DNA from: Saturnia japonica
Lineage: Eukaryota > Arthropoda > Insecta > Lepidoptera > Saturniidae
Length of the DNA stretch: 64,000 nucleotides
NCBI GenBank assembly: GCA_033032175.1
Contig: CM065334.1
Location: 2,105,705 to 2,169,704 of the forward strand
Direction of reading: 5' to 3'
Shown: positions 1-9,595 of the stretch, piece after piece
Position numbering within the stretch: position 1 is the first letter of the stretch
Layout: each line of letters opens with the position of its first letter
Program-made: the position numbers and the translations under genes
The notes under the pieces: generated by a model
Database searches by the model: none
What the model was told of the DNA's origin: nothing
Seen by the model: only the letters and a program-made list of their open reading frames with translations

Positions 1-137
1 TTATAGATAAATTTTAGCTTTCCGCACTCCTTCTCCATAAAAACTTTAACCATGTTAAATCTCACAGTCTTCCGTGCACGCAAAACGCTTAAAAAGGTAC
101 CGACAGGTTTTGCTTCACGTATTAATATACATATAGA
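1..137 (-). mobile_element. HelA copy 1, cut by window edge
   Basis: HelA is a roughly 350-bp repeat present 14 times here. In its own direction it starts TCTATATTAATACGTGAAGC and ends with a GGTCGAA/TTCGACC hairpin about 12 bases before CTAG. That is the terminal layout of a non-autonomous Helitron (5' TC, 3' hairpin plus CTRR, no target duplication). This copy reads on the minus strand from a TC at 137. Its 3' half lies beyond the window. Confidence 0.75.
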
Positions 138-320
138 TATGTTAGTTATTGATAATGTGATGTGTTGTTGTTTATTTTATTTGTTAGAACGCCAATAAAA
201 TAGAAATAGTCGATATGTTTGTTTTGGTTTCAAAATGAGCGACGACAAAAAGTAACTGCACAAGGTAACTTGAAAATTTATTAAACTCTCGACACAAGTA
301 ACTAATTCATTGAAGCCATT

Positions 321-391
321 GGTATGATTTCATCACGATATGTCCCTTCACCAGGCGCTCGGACTCATTGCAGAGATTCAAACTTACCTCA
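321..391 (-). repeat. SINE-F fragment
   Basis: This fragment matches the TTTCATCACGATGTTTTCCTTCACC...GGGATTCGAAC end of a repeat seen about ten times in the window. The GATTCGAAC core is the complement of a Pol III B box, so the family is probably a tRNA-derived SINE read on the minus strand. Confidence 0.55.
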
Positions 392-461
392 TGCTACCAT
401 AACTGAGCCTTCATTGCTTTCACCTGTTCTCCGTTTTCTGGACTTACAAAAATATACATAA

Positions 462-1104
462 CTAGCTATGCCCCACGGTTTCAACCGTATTAATTTTATC
501 CGACAAACAACGCGCCGCCAACGCAACCTTTTAATGTAGTCTATCATAACTGTTCTTCCCGCAAGTACAAATTATTTAAATTTTTCATTATCTCCTATAC
601 TATGTGTCCAAATAGCATACTCTAAAGAGAAACATTTCACTTTATAAAATTGTCTTTATGATGAAGTAATTTTTCTTTGTAGGGAATATGCTATGTCTAA
701 AAATAATGCTTGTAAATTATTTTTTAATTTTCAATAAATCTTTGTCACAAAATACCTTATTGTGGCTTATGTATAAGATAGAGGTATATGCTATCGATAA
801 CTTTTTTTAGACATATTGAGGACCAATATTATTGTGGAATATTATATTTCCGTATCATTAACGACTACGCGAGCGCACGCGGATAAAGCAGTTCGGGAGG
901 GCCTCGACTTCTGACTTATGGAACAAAAATCAATATTTAAGACTGTCTGAGAGTTGTAGCTTAATCTTAAATACCCTATACTACTCCTCGAGAGTCTGGC
1001 TATCATATACAAAAAAAAATTTTTGAATCCCACTGATACTTCCAGAGATTAGCGTGTTTAAACAAACAAACAAAAAAACTTGTCTGCTTTATTATTAGTA
1101 TAGA
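462..1104 (-). mobile_element. HelB copy 1, near full length
   Basis: HelB is a roughly 640-bp Helitron-like family. In its own direction it starts TCTATACTAATA with AATAAAGC following, and ends ...CCGTGGGGCACAGCTAG. This copy runs from TC at 1104 down to CTAG at 462-465. It carries the family's TTTGTTTGTTTAAACACGC block near its 5' end. The reading frame at 842-1033 is only a chance open frame inside the repeat, because the same sequence is not open in other copies. Confidence 0.75.
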
Positions 1105-1434
1105 TTAAAAAAATATTATAAATGTACTTTCACTCAAACCAAGTCACTGCTATAAGCTAGTCAATAAGAAAATGCAAGAAACAAGAAATCCATCTATGAA
1201 GTGAACTTTTTATTTAAGCGCATCACTTCAATCCATTAAGTACTCCAATAAAAAAAGTTATTGGTATTTCTCGAAAACACTTCCCCATCGCCGTTTATAT
1301 TTTTCATTTCATCTTCGCATCTTTGGCTAAACATTCGCCAGTGTTAACATTTAATTTTACGTGAAAGTAATAATTCGAAATCAATTCCTCATAGTTTTAC
1401 CAGACTATGTCCTATGTCCTATGACCTATGTATG
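1105..1434. other. AT-rich spacer, nothing recognised
   Basis: I see no repeat family, RNA gene or coding signal here. Three CCTATG-type words in tandem lie just before the Tigger-like insertion at 1437. Confidence 0.5.
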
Positions 1435-1436
1435 TA

Positions 1437-1458
1437 GGGTAAAAGCCGGATAGTTGCC
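1437..1458 (+). repeat. left terminal inverted repeat
   Basis: The 22 bases begin GGGTAAAAGCC and end GATAGTTGCC. They match the right end at every position when inverted. A TA dinucleotide precedes them. Confidence 0.95.
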
Positions 1459-1828
1459 TCGGTGGGATACATGCCCCGGTATTGAATACACTATGTTAGG
1501 AAGATTGGTGGCGATAGTGCTTTACTATAATTAAAAGTACACCTTCCGCATGCCTCAGTGCCATGTAAGTCGTCGGAGTAGGCGCAAGCGTTTTAACAGT
1601 GTAAGCAAAAATCTTCCGCGGCGAAACTTTGACGGGTGTTGAAATCATATCGGTAAGTCATTTCTATTGAATATTTTTATTACTGATTGTATTTTCAGTC
1701 AACTTTTTGTTTCTTTGCATGCATTAGAGTTTAAACTACACTGTTTGTTACGGCTCATTGTCGAATAGTTTTTATTTATTTCGCATATAAAAAGGGCAAG
1801 TATCCGTATCAAAAAGGATAGTCGCCCT
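1448..1828. repeat. left subterminal array of the transposon
   Basis: An 11-bp word related to GGCAACTATCC recurs in either orientation: GGATAGTTGCC at 1448, GGATACATGCC at 1465, GGCAAGTATCC at 1795 and GGATAGTCGCC at 1817. The first copy belongs to the terminal repeat. By analogy with other DNA transposons these are likely transposase-binding sites. Confidence 0.65.
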
Positions 1829-1950
1829 ATTTACTTTCTTTAACGAGCAAAGACAATTTTTTTCTTATGATGTTTTTCCAATTTCCAGTGAGTACCTAAA
1901 ACTTGTTTTAAATAAAATAAATACTTAACTATTTCATGCATTCATTCTAG
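1653..1950 (+). other. probable 5'-leader intron of the transposase
   Basis: A consensus donor (CG|GTAAGT) at 1653 and an acceptor with a short pyrimidine run (TTCATTCTAG|GTGAG) ending at 1950 bracket the left subterminal sequences. They lie just upstream of the transposase ATG at 1960. Splicing is inferred from these signals only. Confidence 0.4.
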
Positions 1951-1959
1951 GTGAGCAAA

Positions 1960-3661
1960 ATGCCTCGCAAGTATAAGCGAAAACTAGGCGTGGTGCCGCG
2001 CCTCATCGGCAGGACAGAAGAAAGTTTAGCACTTGCGTTCAGGTGAAAATGGAGAAACAATTACTGTTGTTGCTTGTTGCAATGCTATCGGCAATTTTCT
2101 CCCACCAGTACTAATTATCAAGGGAGTGAATAAAAAACCAGAATTCTAAGAGGGACTTCCGCTTAGTTCCAAAGTTTACATGCAAAAGAAATCGGCATAT
2201 ATTTCTTCAGACCTTTTTTATAAATGACAGGCTGAACATTTTATTCCACGCAAGCCGTTAGGAAAAGTGTTACTAATTTTAGACGGCCATTCATCGCACT
2301 CAAGTGCTGTCAATATGCTAGAAACTGTTTGGGACAATGATGTAGTATTACTTTGTTTACCTAGTCACACTACTTCTGCTTTGCAACCATTAGACATATC
2401 AGTATTCGGACCGTTTAAAAAATATTATTATGTTGAGACAAACAATTTCATAAACTCCACAAAAAAAAACTGAACCGGTACAATTCAGTTCTGCTAATAG
2501 CCAAAGCGTGGATTCGAGCAGCTACTCCTTCCAATGCAATTAGTGGTTTTCGCGGCAGCGGAATGTACCCAGTCAATCCAAATGCTCTGCCTGACGCTGA
2601 ATTTGCTATATCAGATATTGCATTGGGGGAACTTGTGCAAGAACGCGAGCCTGATCCTCTAAATGATCAATTACCAAGCGTTTCTGGAGATGCTGCATTA
2701 TTAGGAGACTGCTTACATGATCCTGAGCAAAGTCTTGCACCAAATGGGAGGGACCAAGAGCAGAATAGCTTGAACCAAAATCATACTCCGCCTAGGCCGT
2801 CTTCAAGCTTTCTAAATCTTTCTCAAGACTGTTTAGCCCTAAGAGATAGTGATATTGAAAATTATATCTTTAATGGTACCTACTGAGCTATCATTCCCAT
2901 CATTGATATCTTTAAATTAATCACAGAACCAAAATCTTCAAATAGAAACACCATCTAAATTTTTACATCAATCATCTCATATACCAAAAATACCACTGAG
3001 CATGTCTAAACGGGCTAAACAATCTTCAGAAATTTTAAACTGTAATGATAAAATTGACCAAGAGAGGGATAAAGAACAGAACATAAAGAAAACAAAGAAA
3101 ATAACTGACACTAAAATTAGGACAGCGAAAAAAACAGATTTTAAGACAGTCAAAAACGAACCATCTGGTAGCTTTATCTAGAAAAGCTTTGTGAACAAAA
3201 GAGGGCAACGGCAAAAAAAGAAAAAGACAATAAATTGTATCGATATTAGCAGCAGTGAAACCGAATCTGATAAAACAGAATTTATAAAACTGAACAAAGG
3301 AAGAGCGTTAAGGAAGAGAAGAATACAAATTTACAGTACTGACAGAGAAAATGAAGAGAATGTTATACTCGTAAGTTCAGAAATATCTAAAGGAAAGGCC
3401 GCCAAAGGTCTACCAATCAAACAATCTAAAAGAGATACTGATAAGTTATCAAAAGTGAAAAACACTATTTCAAAAATAGAAAATACCAATAAAAAAGTTA
3501 CAGTTGATGACTATTGCGCAGAATGTTATGAGAATTACAATTTTACAAATTTTAGTAACATCTTACCTAACTTAAAGTTTGGATGCTATTTTTGTTATTT
3601 TTATAGTTTAGAAGGTCAACAGTTAATATTATTTTGTAGTGTTGATCAATATTTTGATTAG
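1960..3661 (+). pseudogene. decayed pogo/Tigger transposase
   Basis: The ATG at 1960 opens a basic N terminus (MPRKYKRK) typical of the CENP-B/pogo DNA-binding region, which stops at 2044. The sequence then jumps to the DDE catalytic core, so roughly the middle of the protein is missing. Core fragments include an ILDGHSSH motif with a catalytic Asp (2267-2300) and a SALQPLDISVFGPFK motif in 2267-2473. A frameshift near 2470 leads to a C-terminal part at 2563-2886 (GMYPVNPNALPDAEF). A further frame at 3191-3661 is Lys/Glu-rich and ends with a Cys pair (CAEC). Family proteins are usually about 500-800 residues. With several stops and shifts this is a pseudogene. Confidence 0.85.
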
Positions 3662-3740
3662 TATTTAATAAGGGATCTCAATAATAAAGACTGATTACCT
3701 AAATAAATTTATTGTTGTTTCTGTCTAAAAATCATAATGA

Positions 3741-3822
3741 GGCGTCTATCCTTGCACGAGGCAAGTATCCCCCGGAGCATTTTTAATGTTAGGCTACTAT
3801 CCGTTACAGTAGGCAACTATCC
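3741..3822. repeat. right subterminal array of the transposon
   Basis: Four more copies of the same 11-bp word lie here: GGCGTCTATCC at 3741, GGCAAGTATCC at 3760, GGCTACTATCC at 3792 and GGCAACTATCC at 3812. A fifth is in the right terminal repeat at 3988. All point the same way, unlike the left array. Confidence 0.65.
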
Positions 3823-3987
3823 CATTTTTGAGAGGTCAAATAAAATACGTTTTACTCAAAACCAATATTAATTATGTTTACAAAAATAGGCAAATATAAA
3901 AGATCAAAGACCTATGTTTTGATATATATGTTGCATTACTCTTAGTAAGTACATATTTTTAAATAATAGACTTTTTTTGAAAAGTGG

Positions 3988-4009
3988 GGCAACTATCCGG
4001 CTTTTACCC
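3988..4009 (-). repeat. right terminal inverted repeat
   Basis: The 22 bases begin GGCAACTATCC and end CTTTTACCC. They are followed by the TA target duplication. Confidence 0.95.
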
Positions 4010-4011
4010 TA

Positions 4012-4782
4012 TATCTATATCTTTAGCATGCTCTGTAGCCTAAACGGCTATATATACAGATAGCTTATAATAATATTAACTACTAGATTTTTTTTTTATA
4101 TCGTAAGACTCACGAATTTAATTTTACTTTTTAATATATTTTTATAACGGTATGTCCGTTATGTGACGTCACCAAACGGTCCCAACGGAAGAACAGCGCT
4201 GCCTATTTACAGCCAGTATTATGCTAAGCTGGAACCGTTTTGTAGCTACTGGCACTTAATTTTTGTTTTTCCAACACATTTGCTCAAAAAATGTATTTAC
4301 AAAATCTGTATACATTATTCGAAAGATAAAAATTACGCACGATAAAACGATACACGATACGCGTATCCTTTACGTTTTGTTTTAAAGTTCCATTAGGAAA
4401 TATATAAAAATTCCACCGAGGAGTTTCACATTATGAAAATGAATGATGAATGAATGAAGTTGAATGATAGAACCTCCTTGGAATCGCTTTTGATCATTAC
4501 ATTTGCCTCACTTTAATACTAAAGAGAAAATGAGGCGAAAGATGTAGTTCTAATTTTCACCACGCGTACGTGACGCCATTTTCATATTAGGAACGTGTAA
4601 CATTGTTGCGACTTTCCGACTGATATCTAACCAAAATAATAATATAAGTTCAAGAATGGAAAATGTTGTACTATTTCATGTAAACTTGTTGAAAAACCTT
4701 GTATGACACGCGTGCGGATATTGGTTTTTACATACTCGTGACTATGGTAAGCCCTCGACTTCGTCCTCTCGTTTGTAAAATC
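4012..4782. other. spacer with no clear element
   Basis: The first 70 bases resemble another low-copy repeat at 44575-44690 (GCTCTGTAGCnTAAACGGCT). A short inverted repeat (TAACGG/CCGTTA) followed by TGACGTCA, a CRE-type palindrome, lies at 4146-4169. I see no coding signal. The open frame at 4163-4345 has no family features. Confidence 0.4.
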
Positions 4783-5510
4783 AAAATCCAAAAAATTCTT
4801 TATTCAATTTAAGCCTTAAGAAGATACTTATGAACGTCAAAACAATACTGCCCGTTCGGAAAACATCCCAGACATCGAGAAGAACCGGTAAGAAACTCGA
4901 TCGGGTTTATCTTTTTTTTCAACCCTACATTTGTTAATATCTTAGGTATAATAATAATAATTTACTGGATGCACAGAAAGGGAGTTCCAGACATCGTTAT
5001 CATTCACATAATGATCCACCCTTAATAACCTTTTGACAGTAAAACCCGCTTGACATGATCCTTGAACTTGTCCCGGTAAATCAGTAATGTGCTTCGGGAT
5101 TTTATTATAACACCTAACACTAATTACCTAAAAAACATTTATTAGTCTTACTAAGTCTAAAACACGGTACGACAAATTTATCTATATTTCTAGTATTAAT
5201 ATTATGCCGATCTTTGACAAAATGCAGCTTTCGAAAATACATAACATATATATACGGATATATTGGGAGGGCAAAGTTAAGAATACTAAATTCTTGGAAC
5301 TTGTTTTTTTTTATTCGCGGGGTCTCATAATGCAGATTGCTCGAACTGCCCGCTTTTGTAATATAAATATAGTATCTACTTCAGCTGCTGAACCCCACAG
5401 CAAAATACCGTAAGATACTAAGCTATGAAAGTAAGAGAAGTAGACTAAAATCCAACTTACCCTACTAGTATCATAAATTGTTTGTAGTTTCAAATGTCTT
5501 TGCTATACCT
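4783..5510 (-). mobile_element. LINE-H 3' end (jockey/CR1-like), decayed
   Basis: On the minus strand, 5493-5311 encodes a reverse-transcriptase C-terminal segment (SLVSYGILLWG, then ILQKRAVRAICI) typical of jockey/CR1-superfamily LINEs. Downstream the frame is broken but still shows the VKRLL and YVND remnants found intact in the related copy at 23949-24080. The 3' tail (CTTATGAACGTCAAAAC, CGAGAAGAACCGG) recurs at 24160-24290, 26863 and 37185. The copy is truncated at its 5' end. Confidence 0.75.
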
Positions 5511-5692
5511 AAATAAATCACTCTATTTCTTAGACAAAATAAATACAGTAAAGTTAATTGACATGATTGTGATTGTTGGCTAACTTCATTGTGTTTGCAT
5601 TTCCGTCTCAAGATGTGCTCTAATCTGAATTCTACCCTCTACTATTAAACGCGACAAAGGAACGTATGAGTTAACAAGAGAAAATTTATAAC

Positions 5693-5835
5693 CGAAAAGG
5701 AAATCAATTTCAATGATTCTATGAAATTTTCTGGTGTTTCTTCGAAGTCGAAAGTTCAACGCCAATTAAATTGAAATTGGACCACCATTGAGGACCCGCT
5801 TTCCAACAATTAACAAAATTGGTTAATAAAAAAAG
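5693..5835 (+). repeat. rptE copy 1
   Basis: rptE is a 150-250 bp repeat with the words CTTCGAAGTTGAAGGTCCAA, GGACCACCCTTGAGGTAT and TCATCCAAATCGGTTCAT. Complete copies end with GAAGTCGGTTAAAA, a common lepidopteran repeat tail. This copy lacks the tail. Confidence 0.6.
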
Positions 5836-5894
5836 AAGTTTTCTTCTTCTTTTTCTTCCTCTTAAATGAAGACCTTTACTGCCATTATCAAGTG

Positions 5895-6090
5895 AATATA
5901 GTGTCCTGTCTTATGACGGCTCCAGTAGCCCTAACAAGATGGTGGCTCCCTTCTTAGAACTTTCTAGGGAGTTTTTGTGTAATCCCAGAATGCATGCTCT
6001 TAGTTTATATTCATAATCCACTTCACTTTTGCACAAAAATGAAAGTATATCACGCAAAACGCCACCAATATTACAAAAATGAATAAATCG
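5895..6090. repeat. repeat N copy 1
   Basis: This segment shares AAGATGGTGGCTCCCTTCTT, CTAGGGAGTTTTTGTG and TTCATAATCCACTTCACTT with 28440-28660 (inverted) and 30030-30175. Its class is unknown. Confidence 0.5.
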
Positions 6091-6097
6091 ATTAAAA

Positions 6098-6222
6098 ATA
6101 AAAACCACAACATGTTTCTTCAAGATCCCAATAAAAAAACCAACAAAGAAGTTATGGCTGAGCAAGTATAAAAAAAAAAAAACATTCGGGTTGAGATCCT
6201 TTTTTGAAGTGAGTTAAAATAG
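6098..6222 (+). repeat. rptE tail inside the host intron
   Basis: This copy contains AACAAAGAAGTTATGGCTGA and a TTTTTTGAAGTGAGTTAAAA tail. It ends less than 20 bases from the host splice donor at 6231-6240, so the intron took an insertion almost at its 5' end without touching the GTAAGT. Confidence 0.65.
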
Positions 6223-6230
6223 CGTAGTGT

Positions 6231-6240
6231 GTGAACTTAC
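6231..6240 (-). other. 5' splice donor (GTAAGTTCAC)
   Basis: Read on the minus strand, the exon ends AAACTCG and is followed by GTAAGT, a full consensus donor. One base of the next codon is left over, so the intron is in phase 1. Confidence 0.75.
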
Positions 6241-6439
6241 CGAGTTTGTTGTTGTTGTGATGTGGCGGCAGTTGATGTGATTGCGGATGTTGTTGCGGCA
6301 GCTGCTGCATCAGCGCTGGGTGCGGCAGCTGCAGGAGCTTTGGTTCGAGCTTCGTCGCCGCGGCAACTGGTATAGGACCAGCATTCGTCATGGTCGTCAT
6401 GGTAGCTGCCGGCATCATCAATGCTGACATGGTAAGCAT
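6241..6439 (-). CDS. First coding exon of a host gene, Q/H/P-rich N terminus
   Basis: The first in-frame ATG is at 6439. An in-frame stop lies upstream at 6551-6553, and the frame stays open to the splice donor at 6240, giving 66 codons plus one base. The peptide starts MLTMSALMMPAATM, continues through an Ala/Lys stretch (VAAATKLEPK), and ends in a Leu/Gln/His/Pro run (LMQQLPQQHPQSHQLPPHH) then NNNKL. Low-complexity N termini of this sort are common in insect transcription factors and RNA-binding proteins, but I do not recognise the gene. Upstream the minus strand is A-rich with no pyrimidine tract, as expected for a 5' leader and not an intron acceptor. Another frame over the same bases is also open (polyalanine-like), but it lacks an ATG near its start. 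The rest of the gene lies left of the window or in the unread intron. Confidence 0.6.
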
Positions 6440-6736
6440 TTTGTTCCACGCGTCACTCGAAAACTCTATTTTAAACTTTTTTTTATCACTTTTCAAACCA
6501 CACAATTCATGTTTTTTTTTTATTTGATTATTTTTTTCGTGTTTTTTTCGTTATTGTAAATATATAATATATATGTTATGTATGTATATCTTTGTTTGTT
6601 TGTTTTTGGTGTTTCGATTTCTATCTCCAAATCACATAGTTCCGTGCACTTGTATATAAATTTTTGTGCGATGTTTTTGCTTTTTTTTCTAATCTAAGCT
6701 AAATACTGTGTAATTTATTATTGGTTAACATATCAA
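6440..6736 (-). other. probable 5' leader/upstream region of the exon
   Basis: It is A-rich on the minus strand, with one short upstream ATG frame near 6509. A TATA-like TTTATATAC sits at about 6650-6658. No initiator consensus was seen at the expected distance, so a promoter call is not justified. Confidence 0.3.
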
Positions 6737-6839
6737 GGGGTCGACAGAAACCATTAATTTCTAAAGATAAATTTTATTTGATGAATCTATTTATTTGTGA
6801 CCCGCATTTTAAGTAATTTAAGGTATCTCTGTCGACCCC
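6737..6839. repeat. 103-bp segment with GGGGTCGACAGA inverted termini
   Basis: GGGGTCGACAGA at 6737-6748 is repeated in perfect inverse (TCTGTCGACCCC) at 6828-6839, with AT-rich sequence between. This fits a tiny MITE or a protein-binding palindrome pair. No clear target duplication was found. Confidence 0.5.
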
Positions 6840-7663
6840 AATTATTGTTTATGTAAATATTAACATGTCCCGTTTTTTATTTTTTTTTATTTATGGAGAT
6901 TATTATTGCGGCTTTTTTGCTTATTAAATAATATAAATAAAAGTATATAGTTTAAAAATTAAAAAACACGTCATTCTAACGAACTAAATTTACATCGTAA
7001 AACATTTCCGGGCTCTATCAACAGACCCACACTACCAAACCTACACAACTAAACAAATCATATAAGCCTATAAACTCGAGGCAGTTTCCTAGTAGCTACT
7101 GAATAGTTCTACTATCCAACTGCTGGCTCCATCATCAGATCAGCTCCAAGATACCAAATTATTCTTTTGTCATCGGAACTATATATATACATACAAAGTT
7201 TTATTTCGATACGATAATCACAAATGTGTTAAAATTGACTTCTAAGATTTGATTACATCGTTTGTTAGTTACGACTTACAAGTGATGTTAATATAAAAAC
7301 GTGTAAAATACAAAAGCTTAGTCGTAGGACACAATAATGGTATTCGACTATACATCCGTACCTTCACTATGTGGCACATTTAGGCATGTCGCGTTTTGGG
7401 ATAGGACATAGCATATCCTTTACCGTGAGGCTTACAAGGATGTTGTTGTTGGACTGACCAAAGTAGAAAGAAATCTCCGAAGAAATTTCTTTACGATTTA
7501 CCTCCCTTGTTACCTACCTCTATTATATGACTATTTAGAACTTTTAAATGACGTTTCCTAACTATTCGAGTCCATAAATAGCTCCTAATGAACGCTACGG
7601 TCCGACTTTTGCGCGAAAATGACATTCGATCGTATACAGTCAGCAAAAAAAGGTTTTATACAA
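6840..7663. other. spacer with a weak lepidopteran repeat
   Basis: A segment near 7120-7215 (CATCATCAGATCAGCTCCA, then a TATATATACATAC run) resembles a common lepidopteran interspersed repeat. I found no second copy in this window. The remainder shows nothing I can name. Confidence 0.35.
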
Positions 7664-7840
7664 GATATTTAATAAAAAAGGAAACCTACTTCAATGATGT
7701 TGAAGAGATCCCTGGTGTATCTTCGAAGTTGAAGATCCAATTCCAATGAAATTAAAAGCTGGTTCACCCTTGAGGTATTCCCAATCCACAAAAAAAAGAA
7801 TCATCCAAATCGGTTCATAAACAAAAGTCGGTTCAAAATT
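7664..7840 (+). repeat. rptE copy
   Basis: It has the body words (TCTTCGAAGTTGAAGATCCA, TTCACCCTTGAGGTATTCCC, CATCCAAATCGGTTCATAAA) and a degenerate GTCGGTTCAAAA tail near 7827-7838. Confidence 0.6.
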
Positions 7841-8045
7841 ATTTTTATTTCTCTTTCTTGATTTAATTTGTGTTTAGGCGCCACTTCCACGAGCGTTTGT
7901 ATCGCAGCGAGTACCTACGCACTGCTATCGTCGACTCCACGAGACATTATTCATCCGCCTGCGACTCGCGACGTATTGCTGCGTGTCTACAATAAGTTGT
8001 TTTGTCGAAAAGTGCTCAATTTGGTGACAGGCTATAGTGAAATCA

Positions 8046-8220
8046 GGGGCCTTAGCTAAGTTGCCTTTCTAAAACCGATAACGCAACAGATACCCCACTA
8101 AATTTATGAAATTGACATATATGTCAACGTTAATTCACGTAATCAGATATGTCACTTTCATAATTTTTTTTCGTTTTCGGTAACGTTAACGATCGTAGAA
8201 AGGCATCTTGGCTAGGTCCT
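8046..8220. mobile_element. short MITE with imperfect inverted ends
   Basis: The left end GGGGCCTTAGCTAAGTTGCC and the inverted right end (AGGCATCTTGGCTAGGTCCT on the plus strand) match at most positions, including a shared GCCTTTCT core. Inside, TTGACATATATGTCAA is a perfect 16-bp palindrome. The size (175 bp) and lack of coding fit a MITE. The target duplication is unclear. Confidence 0.55.
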
Positions 8221-8351
8221 AAGAAATGTCAATAGTTCTATTTGGCGATGAATGCGCTACGAGTAGATCACGTCTCGCAGCGATTTCAAAAAGAGACGTT
8301 ACTCAATATGAATGTATATATATATTCAGCTATAAGTTATTTGTTTATAAA

Positions 8352-8495
8352 CAGATTTGGATTATTTTTTTTTTGGTAGATAGGGGATACTTCAAGGGTG
8401 ATCCCATTTTAATTTCATTGATATTGGACCTTCAATTTCGAAAATACACAAGGGAACCCTTCGACATCATTGAAGTTAGTTTTTTTTTTGTTAAA
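8352..8495 (-). repeat. rptE copy, inverted
   Basis: Inverse of the rptE body: GGGGATACTTCAAGGGTGAT and GACCTTCAATTTCGAAAATA are visible. The open frame 8226-8588 crosses it and is not a gene. Confidence 0.6.
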
Positions 8496-8725
8496 AATTA
8501 TCTTCTATACTTTAATACACAAATATCGTTGCGAATTAATATATCGGATGTTCTTATACATTCAAGCAGTGAACGGTCTTGTTTTTAGAGCGAATAAATG
8601 AAAGATAAACAATGTTCGGTCGGTAGAGGGCGCTCGGCCGCTAGCTACGCACAACGTTTTGTTCAACCATATATAATTGACTGAAAATATTATTTAAAAT
8701 ACTGTTTTTCAATTTATATCATTAA

Positions 8726-9360
8726 CTAGCTGTAGCCCACGATTTCACCCTTGTTAATTTTATCCTACAAACACCGCGCCGTCAACGCACCCGTGTACTC
8801 TATCATAATTGTTCTTCCCGCAAGTACAAATTATATTAATTTTTCATTATCTCCTAAACTATGTATCCAGTTAGCATACTCTAAAAAGCAAAATTTAACT
8901 TCATAACATTGACTTTATGATTAAGGTACTTTTTAGAATTAATATGCCATGTTTAAAAATAATGCTTATAAATCACTTTTTAATTGTCAACAAATCTTTG
9001 TCACAAAATACTTTATTGTGGCTTATGTATAAGAGATAGATATTTGCTACCGCTAATTTTTTTTTAGATATACTAAGGGCCAATATTATTGTATAACATT
9101 GTATTTCCGTATCATTAACATTTACGCCAGCGTTTGCGGTTAAAGCAGTTCGAGAGGGCCTCAACTTCTGGCTTACGTAATAAAAATCAATATTTAAGGC
9201 TATCTGAGAGTTGTAGCCTAATATGAAATCCTATACTATTCCACACTCACGGTCTGGCTATCATATACAAAAAGATTTTTTTAAATCCGACTAGTAGATC
9301 CAGAGATAAGCGTGTTTAAACAAACAAAAAACTTTTTCGCTTTATTATATTGAGTATAGA
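8726..9360 (-). mobile_element. HelB copy 2, near full length
   Basis: It runs from TC at 9360 to CTAG at 8726-8729, 635 bp, and is co-linear with the copy at 462-1104 over its whole length, with scattered substitutions. Confidence 0.8.
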
Positions 9361-9362
9361 TT

Positions 9363-9595
9363 TCTGAGTCTGACGGTTTCGACCGTATCAAAGTTATTCA
9401 ACCAACTCTTCACAGCACCACCGTCAATGCACCCGTGTAGTCTAGTCTACCTTTGTTCTCACTTTCCGTATTTGCGTACAGTTTGCCAGATTGCTTCATG
9501 TTCATGGATACTGCTCCGCTCCTATTGGTCACAGCGTGAAGTTATCTAGCCTATAAACTACCTCAATAAATGGGCTATAAAATAAAAAAGTATTT
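9363..9595 (-). repeat. HelD-related repeat (D2), copy 1
   Basis: It contains CTCCTATTGGTCACAGCGTG and GGGCTAT, words also present in HelD, plus CAATGCACCCGTGTAG. A second copy is at 38020-38365. It abuts the 5' TC end of HelB copy 2. Confidence 0.5.

Larger units (their letters stand above)
1437..4009 (+). mobile_element. pogo/Tigger-like DNA transposon, 2573 bp
   Basis: Both ends are intact. GGGTAAAAGCCGGATAGTTG begins a 22-bp terminal inverted repeat that is matched perfectly in inverse at 3988-4009. The element is flanked by TA at 1435-1436 and 4010-4011, the target duplication of the Tc1/mariner-pogo superfamily. Inside lie transposase fragments with a CENP-B-like N terminus and a DDE core, so a pogo/Tigger-type assignment fits both structure and protein. 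The transposase has stops, frameshifts and a large central gap, so this copy cannot move itself. Perfect terminal repeats suggest it could still be mobilised by an active relative, or that it inserted fairly recently. Confidence 0.9.

Noticed and set aside
842..1033. 63-codon minus-strand frame
   Set aside because: It lies inside HelB. The equivalent positions in other HelB copies are not open in a conserved frame, so it is a chance frame.
4146..4169. CRE-like TGACGTCA palindrome
   Set aside because: A single 8-bp match in 64 kb has little weight, and no promoter elements or exon lie beside it.
6237..6449. Alternative Ala-rich frame over the host exon
   Set aside because: It has no ATG at or near its start, while the overlapping frame has an ATG, an upstream in-frame stop and reaches the splice donor.
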